A stretch of 64,000 bases of DNA, from contig NZ_QFYP01000001.1 in assembly GCF_003254505.1 (NCBI RefSeq), forward strand, positions 852,001 to 916,000, given 5' to 3'. The notes under the pieces were generated by a model that searched no databases, was not told the origin of the DNA, and worked only from the letters and a program-made list of their open reading frames with translations. The translations under genes were made by a program, and so were the position numbers. Positions 1-7,977 of this stretch are shown here, piece after piece. How positions within the stretch are numbered: position 1 is the first letter of the stretch; each line of letters starts with the position of its first letter. The stretch comes from Phenylobacterium hankyongense. Lineage in GTDB: Bacteria; Pseudomonadota; Alphaproteobacteria; Caulobacterales; Caulobacteraceae.

Positions 1-101
1 CCTGCCAGACGCTGGCCGAGCTCGGCAAGCGCTACCCCAAGGCCCCGGCCGCCGTGACCGCCCGCGCCGCCGCGGTGCGCGCCCAGGCGAAGTGCTCGTA
101 G
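1..101 (+). CDS. C-terminal end of YbgF/CpoB-like tol-pal periplasmic protein (partial)
   Basis: Reading from base 3, the fragment encodes about 32 residues ending QAKCS before TAG at 99-101. The pattern CQTLAELGKRYPKAP followed by an Ala/Arg-rich helix is that of the last TPR repeat of YbgF/CpoB, the coordinator of Tol-Pal with peptidoglycan synthesis. The following gene, tilS, commonly sits directly after ybgF in Caulobacterales, which supports the call. Its stop codon overlaps the tilS start region by 10 bases. Only the tail is present, so the assignment rests on a short match and context. Confidence 0.6.
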   Translation, partial: CQTLAELGKRYPKAPAAVTARAAAVRAQAKCS

Positions 102-1384
102 CCGAGACCTCGCGCGCCACCCGGCCCGACGCCGCGGGCGACGTTTCCGCGGTCGCCGCAAAGATCCTCGATGAGCGGCTGCTTGCCGCCGGCCCCCGGC
201 CGCTGGCGGTGGCCTTCTCCGGCGGCGGCGATTCCCTCGCCCTGCTGCTCGCCGCCGAGGCCTGGGCGCGCCGCCACGGCCGCGAGCTCCTGGCGCTCAC
301 CGTCGACCATCGGCTGCAGCCGCAGAGCCGCGCCTGGACCGAGGCCTGCGCCGCCACCGCCGCGCGGCTCGGGGTGCGCTTCGAGGCCCTGGCCTGGGAG
401 GGCGAGAAGCCGGCGCAGGGCCTGCCCGCCGCCGCCCGCGCCGCCCGCCACCGCCTGCTGGCCGCCGCCGCCCGGCGGGCCGGCGCGCGGGTCATCCTGA
501 TCGGCCACACCGCCGACGACCGGCTGGAGGTGAAGGCCATGCGGCAGGCGGGCTCCACCACGCCCGATCCCCGCGTCTGGTCGCCCTCGCCCAGCTGGCC
601 GGAGGGCCGCGGCGTCTTCCTGCTGCGCCCGCTGATCGGCGTGCGGCGCGCCGCGATCCGCCGCTGGCTGAGCGCGCGCGGCGAGGGCTGGATCGACGAC
701 CCGGCCAACGACGACCCGCGGTTCGCCCGCGCCCGCGCCCGCCGCGACCTCGGCCCCGACGCCGCCCCCATCGGCGCCGCTGCGCCCGCGCCGCTGGAGC
801 TGGCGCGGCACTGCCGCGCCGGTCCGTCCGACGGGCTCTCCATCGCGCGCACGGCGCTGCGGCAGGCCTCCTTGGAGACTGCCCACCGGCTGGTCGCGCT
901 CGCCGCAGTCTGCGCCGGCGGCGGCGACCGGACGCCGGGGCGCGGGGCGCTGGACCGGGTTCTGGCGCTGCTGCGCGGCGACGCCGACGTCACCGCGACC
1001 CTGGCCGGGGCGCGGATCGAGGCGGACGGCCGCGAGGTCAGGTTCCTGCGCGAGGCTGGGGAGACGGCGCGGGGCGGCCTGTCGCCGGTGGCCTTGCGCG
1101 CCGACGAGCCCGCGGTCTGGGACGGCCGGTTCGAACTGACCGCGACGCGCGACGGCCTGGAGGCGCGGGCGCTGGCCGGCCTGTCACGCCGACTGCCGGA
1201 CGCGCAGCGGCGCGCCCTGGCGGCGCTGCCGGCCCCGGCGCGGCCGGGCCTTCCGGTGGTCGTCGACGCGTCCGGCGCGGTCAGCTGCCCGCTGCTGGCC
1301 GACGAAGGCGGGGTGATCGTCCGATCCCTGGTCCAGGACCGCCTGCTGGCCGCCGCCGGCCTGGTCGAGCGCGAGCCCGGCTAG
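92..1384 (+). CDS. tilS: tRNA(Ile)-lysidine synthase TilS
   Basis: ATP-dependent enzyme that converts C34 of the CAU-anticodon tRNA-Ile to lysidine so that it reads AUA; cytosolic. The N-type ATP pyrophosphatase PP-loop SGGGDS is at residues 43-48, followed by TVDHRLQPQS and IGHTADDRLE, which are TilS hallmarks. The segment LLRPLIGVRRAAIRRWL then WIDDPANDD is the characteristic tRNA-proximal region. The 430-residue length fits the family; the C-terminal part is divergent and Ala/Arg-rich. The start is GTG at 92, overlapping the upstream reading frame, which suggests translational coupling to the tol-pal operon. Later in-frame starts would cut into the fold. Confidence 0.9.
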   Translation: MLVAETSRATRPDAAGDVSAVAAKILDERLLAAGPRPLAVAFSGGGDSLALLLAAEAWARRHGRELLALTVDHRLQPQSRAWTEACAATAARLGVRFEALAWEGEKPAQGLPAAARAARHRLLAAAARRAGARVILIGHTADDRLEVKAMRQAGSTTPDPRVWSPSPSWPEGRGVFLLRPLIGVRRAAIRRWLSARGEGWIDDPANDDPRFARARARRDLGPDAAPIGAAAPAPLELARHCRAGPSDGLSIARTALRQASLETAHRLVALAAVCAGGGDRTPGRGALDRVLALLRGDADVTATLAGARIEADGREVRFLREAGETARGGLSPVALRADEPAVWDGRFELTATRDGLEARALAGLSRRLPDAQRRALAALPAPARPGLPVVVDASGAVSCPLLADEGGVIVRSLVQDRLLAAAGLVEREPG

Positions 1385-1390
1385 CGCTCC

Positions 1391-2275
1391 TTAGCGCCCC
1401 GCGGCGTGCAGCACGTGCTCGACGCCGCGGACGATCGGATCGGCAAAACGGCGGCCCAGCAGGCTGGCGTGACCGGCGCCCGCCACGTGTTCCACATAGC
1501 CGTACCGCGACCCGAGCGCCGGGATCGCCTGGATGGCCTTGAGGCCCGGCGCGCTGCGTTCGGCGCCGGCGGTGACCACCGCCACCGGCATGTTCGCCGG
1601 CAGTTCCGCCTCCGCCGCCTGGTCGGAGGTCGCCGGCCAGTAGGCCACCTCTTCCGCCGCCCAGTGCGCATGATCGGCCAGGCCGTAGATCCGCCGCTTC
1701 TCCGCCGCCGCCAGGCCGGTCAGACCGATCATGTTGCTGGCCACGGCGGCCACCGGCTTCATCATCCCGAACCGCGCGCCGGCGCTGACCAGGCGCAGCG
1801 CCCGGCCATAGCTGCGCACCACCCGCGGGCCGGTGGCGGTCTTCATGATGTCCGGCGTCACCGCGTCCACCAACACCACGCCCACGGCCTTGTCGGGATG
1901 GGTGAGCGCGAACAGCCGCACCATCAGCCCGCCCATGGAATGGCCCACCAGCACGAAGGGGCCGGGCTCGTCCAGCTCCCGGACCAGGGCCGCCAAGTCG
2001 GCGACGATGGCCCGGCCGTCGCGCGGCTTGGGCCCGGGATCGGAGTGGCCGAGGCCGGCGCGGTCATAGGCGATGCTGCGCAGGCCCTTGGCGGTGAGCC
2101 GCGTCTGGACCTCCGCCCAGTCGGCGGCGCAGCCGAAGGCCCCGTGCTCCAGCAGGATGGTCGGCCGGTCGCCCGGAGGGGGACCGGCCTGCACGATCCG
2201 CAGGCCGCGGCCGCCGACATCGACCTTCTCGCCCCGATAGGGCGCACGCTGGGGCTGGGACATCGCTTGGGACAT
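1391..2275 (-). CDS. Alpha/beta hydrolase
   Basis: A 294-residue alpha/beta-hydrolase-fold protein. The oxyanion region LLEHGAFG lies near residues 41-48, the nucleophile elbow is GHSMGG with Ser113, and a C-terminal GAGHASLLG supplies the histidine. It has no signal peptide, so it is probably cytosolic. The substrate cannot be read from sequence; esterase or haloperoxidase-like members look similar. Start: ATG at 2275 or 2263 (MSQAMSQPQ has two Met); neither has a clear ribosome site. It lies 26 bases downstream of the aldo/keto reductase gene on the same strand and is probably co-transcribed. It ends 6 bases from the tilS stop, convergent. Confidence 0.85.
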   Translation of the reverse strand: MSQAMSQPQRAPYRGEKVDVGGRGLRIVQAGPPPGDRPTILLEHGAFGCAADWAEVQTRLTAKGLRSIAYDRAGLGHSDPGPKPRDGRAIVADLAALVRELDEPGPFVLVGHSMGGLMVRLFALTHPDKAVGVVLVDAVTPDIMKTATGPRVVRSYGRALRLVSAGARFGMMKPVAAVASNMIGLTGLAAAEKRRIYGLADHAHWAAEEVAYWPATSDQAAEAELPANMPVAVVTAGAERSAPGLKAIQAIPALGSRYGYVEHVAGAGHASLLGRRFADPIVRGVEHVLHAAGR

Positions 2276-2301
2276 CGGGGCTCGGAAATCCGGCTGGAGG
2301 G

Positions 2302-3354
2302 TTACGCGCTGGCCTTCTGGAACGCCTTCGGCCGGCGCGTGCCGCCCTGCCGCGCCAGCATCCAGCCGGGATACTCCGCCGCCAGTTCGCTGGCGTCGTC
2401 GAGCCGGGTGATCTCTTCTTCGGTGAGTTGCAGGTCGACGGCGGCCAGGTTGTCGTCCAGCTGTTCCTGGGTCTTGGCGCCGATGATGATGCTCATGACG
2501 TGCGGCTTGGCGAGCAGCCAGGCCAGCGCCACGCGGGCCACCGAGACGCCGTGCGCCTCGCCCACCTCGCGCATCACCTCGACGCACTTCCAGGCGCGGT
2601 CCTTGTCCACCGGCGGGAAGTCGAAGTTGGTGCGCCGCGCGTCCTGCGGATTGTTCGAACCCGGCCCGAACTTGCCCGACAGCAGGCCGCCGGCCAGCGG
2701 CGACCAGACCATGAGCCCGAGGTTCTCGGAGGTCAGCATCGGGACCAGCTCGCGCTCCAGGTCGCGGCCGGCGATGGAGTAGTAGGCCTGCAGGGTCTCG
2801 AAGCGGGCGTAGCCCTTGGCCTCGCTGATCCCCAGCGCCTTGGCGATCTTCCAGGCCGTCCAGTTGGACACGCCCACATAGCGGACCAGCCCCTGGCGGG
2901 TGAGGTCGTCCAGCGCCCGCAAGGTCTCCTCGATCGGCGTGACCACGTCGTTGCCGTGGATCTGGTAGAGGTCGATGTGGTCGGTCTGCAGCCGCTCCAG
3001 GCTCATCTGCACCGAATCCATGATGTGGCCGCGCGAGGCGCCGCGGTCGTTGGGGCCCGGGCCCATCTCGCCGAACACCTTGGTGGCGATCACCACGTCC
3101 TTGCGCTTGACCCCGAGGTTCTTCAGCGACTGGCCCAGCAGCCGCTCGGACTCGCCGAAGGAATAGACGTCGGCGGTGTCGATGAAGTTGACCCCGGCCT
3201 CCAGCGCGCGGCCGACGATGCCGTCCACCTCGCCCTGCTGCAGGGCGCCGATGGCCCGCCACATCCCGGCGCTTTCGGAGCCGCCGAAGGTCATCGTCCC
3301 CAGGCAGATTTCAGACACATAGAGGCCTGTCCGGCCGAGCTGGTGGTACTTCAT
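2302..3354 (-). CDS. Aldo/keto reductase
   Basis: NADPH-dependent carbonyl reductase of the AKR superfamily, 350 residues, cytosolic. The catalytic tetrad is visible: Asp59 and Tyr64 in FIDTADVYSFGESE, Lys92 in IATKVFGEMG, and His133 in LYQIHGND. The C-terminal IIIGAKTQEQLDDNL is the cofactor phosphate-binding segment. The N-terminus MKYHQLGRTGLYVSEICLGTMTFG fits the YajO/Tas-like branch. The physiological substrate is unknown. It is the first gene of a likely two-gene unit with the alpha/beta hydrolase downstream. Confidence 0.92.
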   Translation of the reverse strand: MKYHQLGRTGLYVSEICLGTMTFGGSESAGMWRAIGALQQGEVDGIVGRALEAGVNFIDTADVYSFGESERLLGQSLKNLGVKRKDVVIATKVFGEMGPGPNDRGASRGHIMDSVQMSLERLQTDHIDLYQIHGNDVVTPIEETLRALDDLTRQGLVRYVGVSNWTAWKIAKALGISEAKGYARFETLQAYYSIAGRDLERELVPMLTSENLGLMVWSPLAGGLLSGKFGPGSNNPQDARRTNFDFPPVDKDRAWKCVEVMREVGEAHGVSVARVALAWLLAKPHVMSIIIGAKTQEQLDDNLAAVDLQLTEEEITRLDDASELAAEYPGWMLARQGGTRRPKAFQKASA

Positions 3355-3436
3355 GCGGCGATCTCCGTGGGGCTCGCCGACATATGGTCAGGCCAAGCCT
3401 GACCGTCGAGGGGACGGCGTCGATTTTGGCCGCGAT

Positions 3437-4249
3437 TTATAGGCCGAGCGTGGCGCGCGGGCGCCCGTCCGCGCCGATCGTCACGGTGGCGTTCATCGCC
3501 GAGTCGGCGGCGCTGGCGGCGACGTCGGCTTCCTCGCGGGCGGCCATCAGCGCCCGCTTCGACTTGGGGATGTTCGACACATAGGCCACGCGCACGCGCC
3601 GGGGCGCCCGCAGCGCGGCCTTCAGCGGCAGGTCCTCGGCGGTCGCGAAGCTGCGGCCGAGGAACAGCTCGGGGTTCAGCGGCCGGTCCTTGGCGTCGTG
3701 GATCTCGAAATGCAGGTGGGCGCCGGTGGAGGTGCCGGTCGATCCGGTCCGGCCGACCGCGCTGCCGGCCTTCAGGGCCGCGCCGGGCGCGACCAGCGGA
3801 TCGAAGGCGGCGAGGTGGCCGTAGAGGGTGGTCAGGCCCTCGGCGTGCTTCAGCTCGACGAACCGGCCGTAGCCCGGGTCCTGGCCGGTGCGCACGACCA
3901 CGCCGTCGGCGGCCGCGAGGATCGGCTGGCCGGTCGGGGCGGCGATATCGACGCCGGCGTGCAGCCGGCCGTGCTCTTCCCACGGCAGCTGGCGCAGGCC
4001 GAAGGGCGAGTCGACCTCATAGCCCGGCAGCGGGCTCTGGAACGCGATCAGCACGGGCGGCGGGGCGACGGGAGCCTGCGGCGCCGGCGCCGCGGCCAGG
4101 CGGGCTCGGGGCGGATTGGCGATCTGCGAGGTCTTGGGCAGGGCGGCGTGCGCGGCGGTGATCAGGCCGAGCGCCAGACCGCCGCCCACCGCGGCGTCCA
4201 CCAGCCAATGTCGCGCGCGCGACTCCCGGGCCAAGCTCGGTTCAGCCAT
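3437..4249 (-). CDS. M23 (LytM) family metallopeptidase
   Basis: Zinc endopeptidase-type protein of the cell envelope, predicted to cut peptidoglycan cross-links. From the chosen start it has 270 residues, with an N-terminal hydrophobic segment (about 16-35) that anchors or exports it and a Pro/Ala-rich linker. The LytM domain carries His97 and Asp101 (HAGVD), His145 (LYGHL) and His180 (HLHFE), so the zinc and catalytic residues are intact and it is likely an active enzyme rather than an EnvC-like activator. The start is placed at 4249 because GGGAGG stands 9 bases upstream; an ATG at 4294 in the same frame lacks such a site. Confidence 0.88.
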   Translation of the reverse strand: MAEPSLARESRARHWLVDAAVGGGLALGLITAAHAALPKTSQIANPPRARLAAAPAPQAPVAPPPVLIAFQSPLPGYEVDSPFGLRQLPWEEHGRLHAGVDIAAPTGQPILAAADGVVVRTGQDPGYGRFVELKHAEGLTTLYGHLAAFDPLVAPGAALKAGSAVGRTGSTGTSTGAHLHFEIHDAKDRPLNPELFLGRSFATAEDLPLKAALRAPRRVRVAYVSNIPKSKRALMAAREEADVAASAADSAMNATVTIGADGRPRATLGL

Positions 4250-4320
4250 GGGCGAAAGCCTCCCAGCAACTGCTTCGCCCGTAGAGGTCCGCACATCGAG
4301 CGGCGGGGCTGCGGCAGGTC

Positions 4321-4342
4321 CCGTTGATCAACGGATGGTTAA
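4321..4342 (-). promoter_or_regulatory. Perfect 14-bp palindrome next to a TTAACCAT half-site
   Basis: CCGTTGATCAACGG (4321-4334) is a perfect palindrome. It directly abuts TTAACCAT on the minus strand (4335-4342), the 8-mer recognised as a CtrA half-site in Caulobacter. Both lie about 75-90 bases upstream of the LytM peptidase start. Regulation by CtrA is an inference from motif and position only. Confidence 0.35.
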
Positions 4343-4398
4343 CTGGGCGGCCATCTAGGCCAAATTCGGGCGCGACGCACGCCGTTATTCGCCGCCGC

Positions 4399-4430
4399 GG
4401 AACCCCCTTGCTCCGGGTTAGTCGGGTTCC
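4399..4430 (-). terminator. Possible hairpin 3' of the autotransporter gene
   Basis: A 7-bp inverted repeat (GGAACCC / GGGTTCC) with an 18-base loop lies 2 bases after the autotransporter stop codon. No U-tract follows, so it may stabilise the 3' end rather than act as an intrinsic terminator. Confidence 0.3.
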
Positions 4431-4431
4431 A

Positions 4432-7400
4432 CTAGAACATGAATCGCACGACGCCGCGCACGTCGTACTCCCGGTAGCCGTTGTCGAACACCGCGCCGGC
4501 GTCGAAGCTGTAGAGCACCTGCTGGGCTTCGCCCTTGATCCCCAGGCGCGCCACGGCGCCGCCCGACGCCACGGCCTCCGGATCGAGGGTGAAGGCGGTC
4601 CCGCCGGTGAAGCGGGCGGTGGTCTTGCCGGAGTCGCCCGACAGCTTGGCCCGCCAGCCGAGCTTCAGTTCGGGTCCCCACCAGGCCTCGTCGCCGAACC
4701 GCGCGCCCAGCGCCAGCAGCGCCTCGCCGGTGAGCAGGTCGCCGTTCCGGCTGTCGACCTTCAGGTCGAAGGCCGGGCCGCCGCCGGCCTCCTGGTAGCC
4801 ATCCTCGGTGAGGCGCAGATAGTCGAGGGAGAGCTCCGGCCGCGCGTAGGCCCAGCCCATCTGCGCCTCATAGGAGGCGCCGGCGTGGACGTCGGCGATC
4901 CAGCCGCTCCACTTGCCGCGGGTGGCGAGGTTGAGGTCCGCGGAGCCGAGGCGGCGGTCGCTGTCGAACCGCACATAGCCCAGGCCGGCGCGGGCGTCGG
5001 CGTGCAGGCCGCCCGCCTGCAGGCGCCAGTAGAGACCGCCCTCGAAGACGTTAATCGAGATCCGCTCGCCGACCGCCGCGCCCTTGTCCTTGTAGTCGGT
5101 GCTGACGAAGCTGCCGCTGACCCCGAGCGCATTGGCCTCGCCGACCAGCTCCAGCCCGGTGGCCAGGCCGAAGCCCTGGGCGCGGAAGCCCTGCGCCTGG
5201 TCGCGGTCGCGGTCGACGCGGAACATGATCTCCTGCGCCCACACCCCGGTCTCGCCGATCCCCTGGCGCGCCACCGGCTGGCTGACGGCCTGGGAGATGG
5301 CCCCGGATATGGCGTGCGCCGACATCAGCGCGCCGCCTGAATGGTCCGGCAGCATCTGGTCGTAGAGGCCGGCGAACCCGGCCTGGGTCTTCTGCGCCAG
5401 GAAGGCGGCCTGCACCGCGCGGTCCTTGTCCAGCGCATTGAACACCGCGCCATAGGCCTCCGCGCCCGAGCGGTTGAGGCCCAGCTCGGCGGCGGTCTTC
5501 GGGCGCAGGTCGACCACCAGGGCGTTGGCGGCCGCGTCGGCGCGCAGGCTGGCGGCGTAGAGGTAGGGCGCGCCGGCCAGGGTGGTCGTCAGGGCGCCGG
5601 CCTGCAGCGAGCCGGCGCGGATGATCTCGTAGGACCTGGCGCTCTTCAGCAGCGAGGCGAGGCTGAGGTCGACCTGCGCGCCCGTGGCCAGGCTGGCGAC
5701 GCCGGAGACCTTGAACGCGGTTCCGGTGTTGGCGGCGGGGTCGATGTTCACCGCCAGCACCCCCTTGGCCCCGACGCTCAGCGTGGTCAGCTGGACGGTG
5801 TCGGTGTTGGTGACGCTGAGGCGTCCCTCGCGGATGTCCAGCGTCAGCCGGCCGTCGGTGTCGGTGAGCCGGCCCGTGGCGCTGGCGCCCCCGTCGAGGA
5901 CCAGGGTGTCGGCCCCGGCACCGAAGGCCATGGCGCCCGTCAGCGTCCCGCCCGAGAGCTCCAGCCGGTCGTCGCCGGCGCCGAACAGCACGTCGCCGAC
6001 GATGGCCGGCTGGCTGGTCGCGGTCGCCTTGATCTGACGCACGACCGCGCCCGAACTGTTGGCCCGCAGGTCCAGCGCCACCGCCTGGCCGACGGCGGTC
6101 GAGCCGGTCTTCGGCGTAGAGACGGCGCGGATCACGCCGGTGTTCTCCACCAGGCCGAGCGTCCCCGACAGGTCGACCACCGCGCGGGCGTCCTGCGACC
6201 CGCTGGTGAGGACGGCTTTGATGGTCCCGGAGTTGCGCAAGGCGGGCACGACCGCCCCGGCGTTCAGCAGCAGCGCCGTGGCGCTCCCGCCCTGGGCCGT
6301 GACGTCGGCTCCATAGGCCTGGGCGCTGATCACACCGGCCTGGTTGTTGATCCCGCCGGCGATGGCGGTGGTCCCCCCGCCGGCCTGGCCGATGCGGATC
6401 GCGGTCGCCGCCACCCCGTCGTTGACGCCATGGCCGATGACCTGGCCGCGGATCACCAGGCCAAAGCCGTCGTCGCCGGTCCCCACCGCGCCGATCGCCG
6501 TCGCCCGCTCCGAGCCGATGTCGAGCGCCGGCGCGGCGCCGATGGCGGTGAGCACGGCGGTCCCCTCCTGGGCGTCGGGGACGCCGTCCTTGTCCTCGTC
6601 GGGATCGGCCGGGTTGGCGTCGGCGGGCGGGCGATCGAGCAGGACGCCCTTGCCGACGTTGCCGGTGATCCGCACCGCCGCGCCGCTCTGCTTGAGATCG
6701 TCGGCGTCGAGCTTGGCCCGCGCCGCGTCCGCCAGCCGGTCGGTGTAGCGGTAGCCGGTGGCCGTGAAAGCGTTCTGCAGCCGCACGCCGCCGTCGACGT
6801 CGCCCAGCCGCACGGCCGACGCGCCCTCGCCCTGGACGCTGACCGGGCCGGTGACCCGCACGTCGCCGGCCACCGCCGTCGCCGAGATCCCCACCGAGCG
6901 GTCGCCGGTCACTGTGACCGCGCCGGCGCTGATCAGATTGCCGGCCAGCCGGGGCTCCACCTGGATCCCCGCGGAGTCGTTGCCTTCGACGGTGATCGCG
7001 CCGCCCGCGTCGTTGCGGATGTCGCCGGCGAAGGCCCCCGCTCCCGTGAGCCGGATCCCGAAGCGGCCGGCGCCCTTGGCCAGCGGCCCGTCGAGGTCGC
7101 CGTCCTTGTCGGTGTCCTCCGCCGTGTAGTCCTCCACCAGGCTGATCGTGCCGGCGTTGATCACCCCGCCGCCGCCGCTCAGCACGAGGATGCCGGTCGA
7201 GCCGTCCAGGTTGTTGAAGCTGATCGTGCCGGCGTTCTTGACGATGTTGGGCGAGTTCAGGGTCACGGCGGCGCCGGCCGCCGCCGGCTTGATCGAGCCC
7301 GCCGCCTCGATGGTGAGGTCGTCGGCGTGTCCCGCCGCCGCGGTGGCGGTGGCCACCGGCGCGGTCGTGGCCGTGGAGATCTTGGTTTCGGCCTGCGCGA

Positions 7401-7452
7401 CGCCGGCATTCAGGAGTGGCACGAGGGCCACGGACACGAACAGACGCTTCAT
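4432..7452 (-). CDS. Autotransporter (type V secretion) with beta-barrel domain
   Basis: Predicted 1006-residue surface protein. A signal peptide (MKRLFVSVALVPLLNAGVAQA) is followed by a long passenger rich in NAGTI, GTI and GxI repeats typical of a beta-helix, then a C-terminal barrel of roughly 270 residues ending in VRFMF with terminal Phe, the classic outer-membrane signature. Two Asp-rich calcium-type motifs occur in the passenger (DTDKDGDLDG, DPDEDKDGVPD), the second resembling thrombospondin type-3 repeats. The start is ATG 7452, with a G-run (GGGGGG) just upstream and the signal peptide beginning there; the frame stays open to 7509. The role (adhesion or biofilm) is inferred. The divergent neighbours are an XRE regulator and an RTX protein. 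Confidence 0.88.
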   Translation of the reverse strand: MKRLFVSVALVPLLNAGVAQAETKISTATTAPVATATAAAGHADDLTIEAAGSIKPAAAGAAVTLNSPNIVKNAGTISFNNLDGSTGILVLSGGGGVINAGTISLVEDYTAEDTDKDGDLDGPLAKGAGRFGIRLTGAGAFAGDIRNDAGGAITVEGNDSAGIQVEPRLAGNLISAGAVTVTGDRSVGISATAVAGDVRVTGPVSVQGEGASAVRLGDVDGGVRLQNAFTATGYRYTDRLADAARAKLDADDLKQSGAAVRITGNVGKGVLLDRPPADANPADPDEDKDGVPDAQEGTAVLTAIGAAPALDIGSERATAIGAVGTGDDGFGLVIRGQVIGHGVNDGVAATAIRIGQAGGGTTAIAGGINNQAGVISAQAYGADVTAQGGSATALLLNAGAVVPALRNSGTIKAVLTSGSQDARAVVDLSGTLGLVENTGVIRAVSTPKTGSTAVGQAVALDLRANSSGAVVRQIKATATSQPAIVGDVLFGAGDDRLELSGGTLTGAMAFGAGADTLVLDGGASATGRLTDTDGRLTLDIREGRLSVTNTDTVQLTTLSVGAKGVLAVNIDPAANTGTAFKVSGVASLATGAQVDLSLASLLKSARSYEIIRAGSLQAGALTTTLAGAPYLYAASLRADAAANALVVDLRPKTAAELGLNRSGAEAYGAVFNALDKDRAVQAAFLAQKTQAGFAGLYDQMLPDHSGGALMSAHAISGAISQAVSQPVARQGIGETGVWAQEIMFRVDRDRDQAQGFRAQGFGLATGLELVGEANALGVSGSFVSTDYKDKGAAVGERISINVFEGGLYWRLQAGGLHADARAGLGYVRFDSDRRLGSADLNLATRGKWSGWIADVHAGASYEAQMGWAYARPELSLDYLRLTEDGYQEAGGGPAFDLKVDSRNGDLLTGEALLALGARFGDEAWWGPELKLGWRAKLSGDSGKTTARFTGGTAFTLDPEAVASGGAVARLGIKGEAQQVLYSFDAGAVFDNGYREYDVRGVVRFMF

Positions 7453-7536
7453 CGAAGACCCCCCACACGACGCGCGGGCCCTCGAAAAGCCGTGCCGTTT
7501 GGGAAGCACTATGCTAGGCGTGACGAGCGGCTATGC

Positions 7537-7560
7537 GTTGTGTAATTATAAGTTGCGTAA
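7537..7560. promoter_or_regulatory. Direct repeats flanking a TATAAT box upstream of the autotransporter
   Basis: Two direct repeats, GTTGTGTAA (7537-7545) and GTTGCGTAA (7552-7560), are 15 bases apart. On the minus strand a perfect TATAAT lies at 7545-7550, essentially between them, in an AT-rich patch within GC-rich DNA, about 90 bases upstream of the autotransporter. A good -35 was not found, which fits an activated or repressor-controlled promoter. The adjacent XRE gene is the obvious candidate binder (inference). Confidence 0.4.
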
Positions 7561-7632
7561 AAACTGTATTCGTCCGGCGACGGCGCCGCAAGGCCTTTCG
7601 CGTGGGCCCGTGGTGTTGAGGAAGAACGAGTC

Positions 7633-7959
7633 ATGCCCAGACCGGCCGCGGATCCCGCCAAGACGGCGCAGACCAAGGTGTTGCGCCAGCAGGCGGGGCG
7701 CTGGCTGAAGACCGCGCGGGAGACCGCCGGGATCACCCAGGCCGAACTCGCCGAGCGGGTGGGGCTGCGCTACTACACCTTCGTCAGCCAGGTGGAGAGC
7801 GGCCTCGGCCGCCTGCCGATCGAGACGCAGCGGGCCTGGGCCGAGGCCCTGGGCCTCGACCCCCGCGACTTCGCCCAGACCCTGCTGCGCTATTACGAGC
7901 CCGAGCTCTACCGGCTGCTGTTCTCCGACCCCGTCGGCCGCGCGGTCGCGCAGGCGTAA
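7633..7959 (+). CDS. XRE-family helix-turn-helix transcriptional regulator
   Basis: A 108-residue DNA-binding protein. The Cro/CI-type helix-turn-helix spans about residues 22-80 (WLKTARETAGITQAELAERVGLRYYTFVSQVESG), with the recognition helix near YYTFVSQVE. The short tail YYEPELYRLLF could aid dimerisation. The gene lies between a divergent autotransporter and, 18 bases downstream, the RTX-repeat gene, so it may control one or both. GAGGAA about 12 bases before the ATG may serve as ribosome site. No ligand or sensor domain is present. Confidence 0.85.
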   Translation: MPRPAADPAKTAQTKVLRQQAGRWLKTARETAGITQAELAERVGLRYYTFVSQVESGLGRLPIETQRAWAEALGLDPRDFAQTLLRYYEPELYRLLFSDPVGRAVAQA

Positions 7960-7977
7960 CCGGTCTCGCGAACGTCC

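Noticed and set aside
5051..7468. Long minus-strand frame of 805 codons inside the autotransporter gene
   Set aside because: It overlaps the autotransporter on the same strand in another frame, has Arg/Gly/Pro-rich non-protein composition and no homology-like motifs; a product of high GC content.
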